The notes beneath the pieces were generated by a model that ran no database searches, was not told the origin of the DNA, and saw only the letters and a list, made by a program, of their open reading frames with translations. Shown piece by piece: positions 1-5,013 of a DNA stretch of 5,013 bases (position 1 is its first letter; every line of letters begins with the position of its first letter). Source of the DNA: DATAFT01 sp035544635 (GTDB taxonomy: Bacteria; Acidobacteriota; Thermoanaerobaculia; Multivoradales; Multivoraceae); assembly GCA_035544635.1 (NCBI GenBank), contig DATKDQ010000326.1:1-5013 (forward strand). Reading direction: 5' to 3'. Position numbers and translations under genes: made by a program.

Positions 1-1725
1 CTGGTCGCTCTCGCGCTGTTCGCGACCGAGGTGGTGACGGTGGACGTCGCCGCGCTCGTGCTTCTGCTCGGGCTCTACTTCAGCGGCCTGGTGGCGGCCG
101 AGGACATCTTCCGCGGCTTCGGCAACGAGACCATCGTCTTCCTCGCCAGCCTCTTCGTCCTCACCGAGGCGCTGGTGCGCAGCCACGCGCTCGAACGGCT
201 CGAGATCGCCATCGTGCGCATTGCCGAGCGCCGACCGAAGCTCGTCCTGCCGCTGCTCTCGACCTTCACCGGCACCGTCTCCGCGTTCCTGTCCAACGTG
301 GCCACCGTCGCGGCGCTGCTGCCGCTCTCGATGGGCCTGAGCCACCGGCTGCGGCGTCCGCCCTCGAGGCTCCTGATGCCGATCGCCTTCGCCTCGATCC
401 TGGGCGGCACCTGCTCGCTGATCGGGACCTCGACCAACATCGTGGTCTCGGGCATCCTCCCCCGCTACGGCCTCGAGCCGCTGGGCCTGTTCGAGCTCGC
501 GCCGATCGGGCTGCCGACGCTGGTCCTGGGGCTCCTCTACCTCTGGACGCTGGGGCAGCGCCTGCTTCCCGACACCGGAGCCGAGCCGATCGAGGTCTAC
601 CGGGTTCGCGACTATCTCGGAGAGGTGGTGGTGCCGGCGGGCTCCCCCTGGATCGGCAAGACGATCGAACAGACCCACGCCGGCCGCGACCTCGAGGTCG
701 ACTTTCTGGGGCTGGTGCCCGACGAAGGCCCGATCCGGCCGGTACCGCACGAGCGGGTGCTGCGCGCCGGCGACGTGCTGCTCGCCAAGGGCTCGCAGAA
801 GAGCCTGCTGGCGCTCAAGGACCGCGTCGAGCTGAGCCTCCAGGTCGACTCGAAGTGGAGCGAGAACGCCGCCGGCCGGGTCCCGATCCACGAGCTGGTG
901 CTGGCGCCCTCGTCGCGGCTCGCCGGTCACACTCTGGAGGAGCTGCAGCTCCGGGCGCGCTACGGCATCACCGTGCTCGCCGTCTATCGCCGCGGGGAGA
1001 CCTTCAACGTGAGGCTGGCGCGGACGCGGCTGCGCGCGGGCGACGTGCTCCTGGTGCAGGGGGATCTCGCCCCGCTCGGCTGGCTCCTCGCCTCCGGCGA
1101 CGCCATCCTGCTCGAGGGCACCGAGTACCGGCCGGGCGGACGGCGCGCCCACCTCACCGTCGGGCTCTTCCTCGCGACCATCGTCGCCGGTGGCATGGGC
1201 TGGGTTCCGTTCTCGCTCGCCGCCCTCTCGGCCGCCGTCATCCTGCTCCTCACCGGTGCCATCGATCCGGGGGAGGCGTACGCGGCGATCCACTGGCGGG
1301 TGCTCATCCTCGTCGGCAGCCTCCTCGCGCTCGCCACCGCGATGGAGACAACGGGCGCCGCCGCCTACCTCGCCCAGCGGATCGTCGACCTCGCCGGCGA
1401 GGGCGGCGGCATCATGCTGCTCGGCGGCTTCTACTCGTTGACGCTGCTGCTCACCCAACCGATGTCGAACCAGGCCGCGGCGCTGGTCGTCCTGCCGATC
1501 GCGGTGCGCACCGCCGCCCACGCCGATCTCGATCCGCGCGCCTTCGCCGTCACGGTGTGCGTCGCCGCGTCGTGCTCGTTCATCACGCCGCTCGAGCCGG
1601 CCTCGCTCCTGGTCTACGGGCCCGGCAAGTATCGCTTCCGCGACTTCACGGTGGTCGGGCTGCCGCTGTCGCTCTTGTGCATGGCGGTCACGCTCTTGGT
1701 GGTGCCGCGCGTATGGCCCCTGTAG
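1..1725 (+). CDS. SLC13/DASS-family transporter with two RCK_C (TrkA_C) domains, 5' partial
   Basis: This is an inner-membrane anion or dicarboxylate/sulfate-type carrier of the divalent anion:sodium symporter (ArsB/NhaD-like) group. The frame is open from base 1, and the ten codons before the first internal GTG (31) encode hydrophobic LVALALFATE, typical of the first helix of this family. That GTG also lacks a Shine-Dalgarno sequence, so the true start lies upstream of the window. Numbering from base 31, repeat 1 has helices over about 1-180, the hairpin motif FLSNVATVAALLP (87-99) and the IGTSTN signature (131-136). The cytoplasmic loop carries two RCK_C domains (about 196-263 and 286-350), each ending in RAGDVLL (245-251 and 335-341). 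Repeat 2 follows (about 374-562) with QPMSNQAAA (476-484). No nucleotide-binding RCK_N domain is visible. The usual Gly-Tyr-Gln-Thr-Asn after TP in repeat 2 is replaced by LEPAS. The substrate cannot be read from the sequence: dicarboxylate, sulfate and other anions are all possible. The family call is secure. Confidence 0.9.
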   Translation: MVALALFATEVVTVDVAALVLLLGLYFSGLVAAEDIFRGFGNETIVFLASLFVLTEALVRSHALERLEIAIVRIAERRPKLVLPLLSTFTGTVSAFLSNVATVAALLPLSMGLSHRLRRPPSRLLMPIAFASILGGTCSLIGTSTNIVVSGILPRYGLEPLGLFELAPIGLPTLVLGLLYLWTLGQRLLPDTGAEPIEVYRVRDYLGEVVVPAGSPWIGKTIEQTHAGRDLEVDFLGLVPDEGPIRPVPHERVLRAGDVLLAKGSQKSLLALKDRVELSLQVDSKWSENAAGRVPIHELVLAPSSRLAGHTLEELQLRARYGITVLAVYRRGETFNVRLARTRLRAGDVLLVQGDLAPLGWLLASGDAILLEGTEYRPGGRRAHLTVGLFLATIVAGGMGWVPFSLAALSAAVILLLTGAIDPGEAYAAIHWRVLILVGSLLALATAMETTGAAAYLAQRIVDLAGEGGGIMLLGGFYSLTLLLTQPMSNQAAALVVLPIAVRTAAHADLDPRAFAVTVCVAASCSFITPLEPASLLVYGPGKYRFRDFTVVGLPLSLLCMAVTLLVVPRVWPL

Positions 1726-1755
1726 CTTTCGCTTGCAGAGTCGCCGCGCGCGCTC

Positions 1756-3159
1756 TCACTCGGTCGACGGCGCGCCGGGTGCGACCGTCGCCGCCGCCAC
1801 GTACACGGTCTTGACGTTCACCAGCTCGTGGATTCCGAGCTCGCCGAGCTCCCTGCCGTAACCGGACTCCTTGATCCCGCCGAACGGCAGGCGCGGGTCG
1901 GAGCGCACGAAGTCGTTGACGAAGCACGAGCCGGCCTCGAGGCGGGTGTGGGCGATCCGCTCGCCCTTCGCCACGTCCGCGGTGAATACGGCCGCACCGA
2001 GGCCGAAGAGCGAGTCGTTGGCGATCCGGATCGCGTCCTCCTCGTCTTCGGCCTCGAGGATCGCCGCCACCGGCCCGAACACCTCCTCGTCCGCGGCGGG
2101 CATCCCCGGGGCGACTCCGGCGAGCACCGTCGGCGGGTAGAACGCGCCTCGTCCCTCGGCGATCGCGCCGCCGAGGAGGAGCCGCGCGCCGCTCTCGACG
2201 CTGCGTACTACCTGGGAGTGCACGTCGTCCCGCAGGTCGTGGCGCGCGAGCGGCCCGAGCTCGGTGTCCTCCGCCATGGGATCGCCCATCCGCGTCCGCG
2301 CCATGCGCGCCGCCATCCGCTCCTCGAAAGGCCGCGCGACGCGACGGTCGACGATGAAGCGCTTGGCGGCGATGCAGCTCTGCCCGCCGTTGACGAGCCG
2401 GCTCGCGACGCACGACGCGACCGCGGCGTCGAGGTCGGCGTCCGCGAGCACGAGGTAGGGGTCGCTGCCGCCGAGCTCGAGCACCGCCTTCTTCAGCAGC
2501 TCGCCGGCCTTCGATCCGATGGCGCGGCCGGCCGAGGTCGAGCCGGTGACGGTGACCGCACGCACCCTCCAGTCCTCGAGCACGGCGGAGACGCGTCCGC
2601 TCCCGATCAAGAGCGTGCGGAAGACGTCCTCGGGGAAGCCCGCCTCGGCAAACACCTGCTCGATCGCGAGCGCGCACCGGGGCACGTTCGAGGCATGTTT
2701 GAGCACGCCGGCGTTGCCGGCGACGAGGTTGGGCGCGGCGAACCGGAAGACCTGCCAGAACGGGAAGTTCCAGGGCATGACGGCGAGCACGACGCCGAGC
2801 GGCTCGTAGGCGACGAAGCTGCGCGCGGCATCGGTCGCGACGTCTCTCGGCGCGAGCAGGCCGGGGCCCTCCTCGGCGTAGTGGCGGCAACACCAGGCGC
2901 ACTTCTCGACCTCGGCGCGGGCCTGCCGGATCGGCTTGCCCATCTCCTCGACCATCAGTCGGGAATAGGGCTCACGATTGGAGTCGAGCACGTCGGCGGC
3001 GCGTGCCATGAGCGCCGCCCGTTCGTGGATCGGACGCTGGCGCCAGCTCAGGAAGGCGGCGTGGCAGCTCTCGAGGACGGCGTCGACCGCCGCCGCATCC
3101 ATCTCCGGATACTCCCGCAGAACCTCACCCGTCGCCGGATTCCTGCTCTCGATGGCCAT
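1756..3159 (-). CDS. NAD(P)+-dependent succinate-semialdehyde dehydrogenase-like aldehyde dehydrogenase (Sad/GabD1 type)
   Basis: This is a cytosolic aldehyde dehydrogenase of 467 residues, full length for the superfamily. It would oxidise an aldehyde to its acid with NAD(P)+. The catalytic set is complete: Asn131 in PWNFPFW, Lys154 in LKHAS, the cofactor-loop motif GSTSAGRAIG (206-215), general base Glu228 in LELGGSDP, nucleophile Cys262 in GGQSC, and EEVFGP (358-363). The stretches PWNFPFWQVFRFAAP, AGNAGVLKHASN, VTVTGS and LELGGSDP strongly resemble E. coli Sad (YneI) and mycobacterial GabD1, so succinate semialdehyde is the likeliest substrate. That is inferred by family, and related semialdehydes cannot be excluded. 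Ser157, at the position where NAD+-specific enzymes carry Glu, suggests NADP+ can be accepted. Beyond the usual end near KTVYV there is an Ala/Pro tail of about 13 residues. The ATG at 3157-3159 is preceded by a purine-rich ribosome site. The gene is transcribed away from the FHA-phosphatase gene and converges on the transporter. Confidence 0.93.
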   Translation of the reverse strand: MAIESRNPATGEVLREYPEMDAAAVDAVLESCHAAFLSWRQRPIHERAALMARAADVLDSNREPYSRLMVEEMGKPIRQARAEVEKCAWCCRHYAEEGPGLLAPRDVATDAARSFVAYEPLGVVLAVMPWNFPFWQVFRFAAPNLVAGNAGVLKHASNVPRCALAIEQVFAEAGFPEDVFRTLLIGSGRVSAVLEDWRVRAVTVTGSTSAGRAIGSKAGELLKKAVLELGGSDPYLVLADADLDAAVASCVASRLVNGGQSCIAAKRFIVDRRVARPFEERMAARMARTRMGDPMAEDTELGPLARHDLRDDVHSQVVRSVESGARLLLGGAIAEGRGAFYPPTVLAGVAPGMPAADEEVFGPVAAILEAEDEEDAIRIANDSLFGLGAAVFTADVAKGERIAHTRLEAGSCFVNDFVRSDPRLPFGGIKESGYGRELGELGIHELVNVKTVYVAAATVAPGAPSTE

Positions 3160-3161
3160 GC

Positions 3162-3171
3162 CCTCCCCCTT
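3162..3171 (-). promoter_or_regulatory. Ribosome binding site of the aldehyde dehydrogenase
   Basis: Read on the minus strand, the bases just before the ATG are AAGGGGGAGGG followed by one C. The GGAGG core sits only 2 bases from the start codon, while the overlapping AAGGGGG gives a more normal 5-base spacing. Either register supports the ATG at 3159 as the start. It also fits the protein, which begins at the usual place for the family (AIESRNPATGE). Confidence 0.6.
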
Positions 3172-3187
3172 CGCACCTGAAGGTGCG
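3172..3187. promoter_or_regulatory. 16-base inverted repeat upstream of the aldehyde dehydrogenase (candidate operator or leader hairpin)
   Basis: CGCACCT-GA-AGGTGCG is a perfect inverted repeat with 7-base arms and a 2-base centre. It lies directly behind the ribosome site of the dehydrogenase. As DNA it has the form of a dimeric repressor site. In the minus-strand transcript it could instead fold as a 6-bp stem with a UUCA tetraloop next to the ribosome site. There is no T-run, so it is not a terminator. Its function is inferred from position and symmetry only; no regulator gene is adjacent. Confidence 0.4.
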
Positions 3188-3220
3188 GCGCCGACAGCTC
3201 GGACAATTCAGCCTACACCG

Positions 3221-3241
3221 GGGGCCGCGGGGGCCGCGGCC
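3221..3241. repeat. 9-base tandem repeat ending in a 10-base GC palindrome
   Basis: GGGGCCGCG occurs twice back to back (3221-3229 and 3230-3238), and the second copy runs into the perfect palindrome GGCCGCGGCC (3232-3241). It sits in the middle of the divergent intergenic region between the dehydrogenase and the FHA-phosphatase gene. The repeat is seen directly. A regulatory role is not shown, and in DNA this GC-rich such repeats can arise by chance or slippage. Confidence 0.45.
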
Positions 3242-3277
3242 GATCGGGATCTCAGCGCTCCAACTGTCGTAAGATCG

Positions 3278-3291
3278 GCGACTCGCGACTC
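3278..3291. repeat. 7-base tandem repeat near the start of the FHA-phosphatase gene
   Basis: GCGACTC is repeated exactly and without a gap (3278-3284 and 3285-3291), ending 18 bases before the ATG of the FHA-phosphatase gene. It lies just downstream of TAAGAT (3270-3275), which matches a -10 hexamer at four of six positions, including the first two and last. No convincing -35 is present at the right distance, so a promoter here is only a possibility. The tandem copy would lie in the 5' leader if that promoter were used. Confidence 0.3.
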
Positions 3292-3301
3292 AGACCCCGC
3301 C

Positions 3302-3307
3302 GAGGAG
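3302..3307 (+). promoter_or_regulatory. Ribosome binding site of the FHA-phosphatase gene
   Basis: GAGGAG ends 2 bases before the ATG at 3310. The spacing is tight, but it is the only purine-rich block near this start, and the FHA domain begins soon after, so it supports the chosen ATG. Confidence 0.55.
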
Positions 3308-3309
3308 CC

Positions 3310-4410
3310 ATGGAAGTCGACAAGACCATCGTCGCCCAGAAAGTCACCGTCGCCAGCGGCGACGGCGCGTATTTCCTGGCCGGGCTCACCGGCCCTCTCA
3401 CCGGAAGGCGCATCGAGCTGCCGCCCAACGGGGCCGTACTCGGCCGCAGCGTCGACGCCGCGATCCAGGTCAAGGACCCCGCCGTCTCGAGCCGCCACTG
3501 CCGCATCGCGGTCATCATGGGACAGGTGATCGTGCAGGATCTCGGGTCCTCGAACGGGACTTTCATCGACGAGAGCCTGGTGGCGGAGCCCCAGTCGCTC
3601 CCCGTCGGATCGGTGCTCCAGATCGGGAACTCTCTCTTCAAGCTGGAGCTCCGCAGCCGCCAAGAGGTGCTCGAGGAGGAGCGGCAGGGGCGCGAGCTGG
3701 AGAAAGCAGCGGGCTACGTGCGCGCGCTCCTGCCTCCGCCGCTCACCGCGCCCCCGGTCCTCACCGAGTGGCGGTTCATCCCCTCGGACCAGCTCGGCGG
3801 CGACGCCTTCGGCTACCACTTCCTCGACGATGGTCGCTTCGCGTTCTACCTGGTGGACGTGTGCGGTCACGGGGCCGCCCCCGCGCTCCACTCGGTGGCG
3901 GTCATCAACGTGATGCGCAAGCAGTCGCTGCCCAACGTCGACTTCACCCGCCCCGACCAGGTGCTGCGCGCTCTCAACGCCGACTTCCAGATGGAAGCGC
4001 ACGCCAACATGTACTTCACGCTGTGGTACGGCGTGCTCGACGTGGCGAACCGGCGTCTGGTGTACGCCTCGGGCGGCCATCCCCCGGCGCTGCTGATCGA
4101 CGCCGAGGGCACGACAACCCGCCTCATGACGCCCAACCTGGCGATCGGGATGCTGCCCGGCGTGGGCTTCAAGGCGGCCGAGGTCGACATCCCGGCCGGG
4201 AGCCGGCTCTACCTCTACAGCGACGGAGCGTACGAGGTGGTCACCAGTGCCGGCGAGGAGTGGCGGGTCGAGGAGTTCCTCGAGGTGCTGCAGCGCGAGC
4301 CGCAGGCCGGTCTCGCCGAGACGGCGAGAGTGGAGCGGGAGGTCCGCGCGGTCATGCAGGGGACCGTGTTCGACGACGACTTCTCCCTCCTGGTTCTGCG
4401 CTTCCCGTGA
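3310..4410 (+). CDS. FHA domain fused to PP2C/SpoIIE-type serine phosphatase (RsbU-like)
   Basis: This soluble signalling phosphatase of 366 residues would remove phosphate from a phosphoserine protein, usually a STAS anti-sigma antagonist. The N-terminal FHA domain (about 20-114) has the phosphothreonine-binding residues in place: LGRS with Arg46, Ser60 and His63 in VSSRHC, and Asn82 in DLGSSNGTFI. A charged helical linker follows (115-142, ending RALLPPPL), as in RsbU-type proteins. The PP2C domain (about 150-366) keeps the metal-binding acids: Asp165 in LGGDAFGYH, Asp183 in DVCGHG, Asp305 in YSDGAYE and the Asp355-357 cluster in FDDDFSLLVLR. GGHPPALLI (255-263) is also typical. GGDAFG replaces the commoner GGDYYD, a variant I associate with regulator-linked phosphatases of this group. 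There is no signal peptide or membrane helix, so it should be cytosolic. Input would come from a phosphothreonine partner or Ser/Thr kinase. Residues 1-12 include DKTIV, a possible self-docking threonine site. It probably works with the kinase-like gene downstream. Confidence 0.93.
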   Translation: MEVDKTIVAQKVTVASGDGAYFLAGLTGPLTGRRIELPPNGAVLGRSVDAAIQVKDPAVSSRHCRIAVIMGQVIVQDLGSSNGTFIDESLVAEPQSLPVGSVLQIGNSLFKLELRSRQEVLEEERQGRELEKAAGYVRALLPPPLTAPPVLTEWRFIPSDQLGGDAFGYHFLDDGRFAFYLVDVCGHGAAPALHSVAVINVMRKQSLPNVDFTRPDQVLRALNADFQMEAHANMYFTLWYGVLDVANRRLVYASGGHPPALLIDAEGTTTRLMTPNLAIGMLPGVGFKAAEVDIPAGSRLYLYSDGAYEVVTSAGEEWRVEEFLEVLQREPQAGLAETARVEREVRAVMQGTVFDDDFSLLVLRFP

Positions 4411-4586
4411 TGACGGCGGTCGCGGGGAGCCCCGCCCGCCCCGTGGACGCGAAGCCGCCGCCCAGAGCACACCGGCGCGCTTCGCTCCGGCCGGGTGCGG
4501 CGACGGGGGCTGCCTGCGCTCACCTCGACCCGGCGCGTCCGACGACCACGGCAGCCGACCGCCCGCCACGCCGCTGAGCCGCGACT
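4411..4586. other. Spacer between the phosphatase and ATPase genes, with a doubtful 55-codon frame
   Basis: No recognisable domain or RNA gene is seen here. A 55-codon plus-strand frame (4410-4577) starts at an ATG sharing its A with the phosphatase stop (TGATG) and ends 9 bases before the ATG of the ATPase gene, so it could in principle couple their translation. Against it, the predicted product is only Pro, Arg, Ala and Thr-rich. Hand counting gives GC of about 80%, 80% and 84% at codon positions one, two and three. The first 40 codons of the ATPase gene, by contrast, have about 30% GC at position two. The stretch therefore behaves like non-coding DNA. No STAS antagonist is encoded here. 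Confidence 0.5.
4422..4435 (+). repeat. Short GC inverted repeat after the phosphatase stop codon
   Basis: GCGGGG-AG-CCCCGC has 6-base arms and begins 11 bases after the phosphatase stop. In RNA it could form a 5-bp stem with a GAGC loop. It is followed by CCGCC rather than a T-run, so it is not a standard intrinsic terminator. It might protect the upstream message end or lower read-through, but in DNA this rich in G and C it may be chance. Confidence 0.25.
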
Positions 4587-5012
4587 ATGCCGGAACAGCA
4601 GGTCTTCCCGAGGCAGATCGCCGCTCTGGACGACATCTTCACGTTCCTCGAGGTTTTCATCGATCGTCACCGCATCGACGACGACACCGGCTTCGCGATC
4701 CGCTTCGCGGCCGAGGAGCTGTTCACCAACATGGTGAAGTACAACAAGGGCACCTCGCACGGCATCGCCCTGGCGGTGGCGATCGACGAGGCGGGCCAGC
4801 TCGTGCGCCTCGAGCTCGTCGACTCCGGGGTCGATCCCTTCGATCCCTCGGCGCTCGAGCCGGTGAACGTCGACGCTCCGCTCGAGGAGCGCGTTCCCGG
4901 CGGCCTCGGCCTGCATCTGGTGCGCGCGCTGGTCGACGACCTGTCGTACGACTACGCCGATCGCGAGATGAAGGTCACGGTGGTGAAGCGGTTGCCGATC
5001 GCGGACGGCTAG
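4587..5012 (+). CDS. RsbW/SpoIIAB-type ATP-binding anti-sigma factor / serine protein kinase (HATPase_c_2)
   Basis: This is a cytosolic 141-residue GHKL-fold ATPase of the size usual for stand-alone anti-sigma kinases. In partner switching such proteins bind a sigma factor or other target and phosphorylate a STAS antagonist. The N box is AEELFTNMVKY (42-52), with likely catalytic Glu44 and Mg-binding Asn48. The G1 box is DSGVDPFDP (79-87), and the G2 box with ATP lid is PLEERVPGGLGLHLV (98-112). The C-terminal strand MKVTVVKRL matches the end of this family. The ATG at 4587 lies only 9 bases after an in-frame TGA (4575-4577), so no longer start is possible, but no good Shine-Dalgarno is visible. 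The gene follows the FHA-phosphatase on the same strand after 176 bases, suggesting a functional pair. Whether its output is a sigma factor is unknown. The stop is one base from the window end, so the next gene is not visible. Confidence 0.9.
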   Translation: MPEQQVFPRQIAALDDIFTFLEVFIDRHRIDDDTGFAIRFAAEELFTNMVKYNKGTSHGIALAVAIDEAGQLVRLELVDSGVDPFDPSALEPVNVDAPLEERVPGGLGLHLVRALVDDLSYDYADREMKVTVVKRLPIADG

Positions 5013-5013
5013 C

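Noticed and set aside
31..36. GTG-GTG pair as the real start of the transporter
   Set aside because: The frame stays open to base 1 with hydrophobic, family-like residues before it, there is no ribosome site, and starting here would remove part of the first membrane helix.
1726..1755. Bidirectional terminator between the converging transporter and dehydrogenase
   Set aside because: The GC-rich stretch near 1735-1755 has only an imperfect inverted repeat and no T-run on either strand.
855..1814. 319-residue plus-strand frame overlapping the transporter
   Set aside because: It is extremely Arg, Pro and Ala-rich with no domain, and is a shifted-frame shadow of the transporter caused by high GC.
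1688..2902. 404-residue minus-strand frame overlapping the dehydrogenase
   Set aside because: Its Arg-rich low-complexity translation is a frame-shifted shadow of the intact dehydrogenase on the same strand.
1828..3180. 450-residue plus-strand frame antisense to the dehydrogenase
   Set aside because: It is the mirror image of the dehydrogenase codons (Glu, His, Val, Arg-rich) with no recognisable motif. The dehydrogenase has a complete catalytic set.
3208..4569. 453-residue minus-strand frame antisense to the FHA-phosphatase
   Set aside because: It is an antisense shadow rich in His, Val, Glu and Arg with no domain, while the opposite strand encodes intact FHA and PP2C motifs.
4410..4577. 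Small STAS-type antagonist gene between phosphatase and ATPase
   Set aside because: The 55-codon frame is too short and too Pro/Arg-rich for a STAS fold, and its GC is spread evenly over codon positions, unlike the real genes nearby.
4215..4916. 233-residue minus-strand frame antisense to the ATPase gene
   Set aside because: No family signature is present, and the plus strand shows clear N and G boxes of a GHKL ATPase.

Overview
This 5,013-base window of very GC-rich DNA (around 70% GC by eye) is densely coding and carries four genes. Codons end overwhelmingly in G or C, which produces many long spurious open frames on the opposite strand and in shifted frames. The style fits a high-GC free-living bacterium such as an Acidobacteriota, Myxococcota or related environmental lineage. 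No ribosomal RNA or other taxonomic marker is present, so this assignment is only an impression. I see no tRNA, rRNA, insertion sequence, integrase, CRISPR array or phage gene.

Left part: a plus-strand SLC13/DASS-type membrane transporter with two tandem RCK_C (TrkA_C) domains in its central cytoplasmic loop is cut at its 5' end by the window edge. Converging on it, with a 30-base gap, is a minus-strand aldehyde dehydrogenase whose sequence is closest to the Sad/YneI and GabD1 succinate-semialdehyde dehydrogenases.

Middle: a 150-base divergent control region (3160-3309) separates the dehydrogenase from the right-hand genes. It holds a 16-base inverted repeat just upstream of the dehydrogenase ribosome site, a GC palindrome embedded in a tandem repeat, and a short tandem repeat near the start of the next gene.

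Right part: two plus-strand genes form a likely partner-switching signalling module. The first fuses an FHA phosphothreonine-binding domain to an RsbU/SpoIIE-type PP2C serine phosphatase. The second, after a 176-base spacer, is a small RsbW/SpoIIAB-type GHKL ATPase (anti-sigma or serine-kinase type). The STAS-domain antagonist and the sigma factor or other output target expected for such a circuit are not in the window. The module would take a Ser/Thr-kinase input through the FHA domain and counteract the kinase by dephosphorylating an unseen STAS protein.

Nothing here is clearly a new system. The points most worth a second look are the incomplete FHA-linked switch, a possible phosphothreonine site ahead of the FHA domain, the altered second-repeat motif of the transporter, and the operator-like palindrome in the divergent region.
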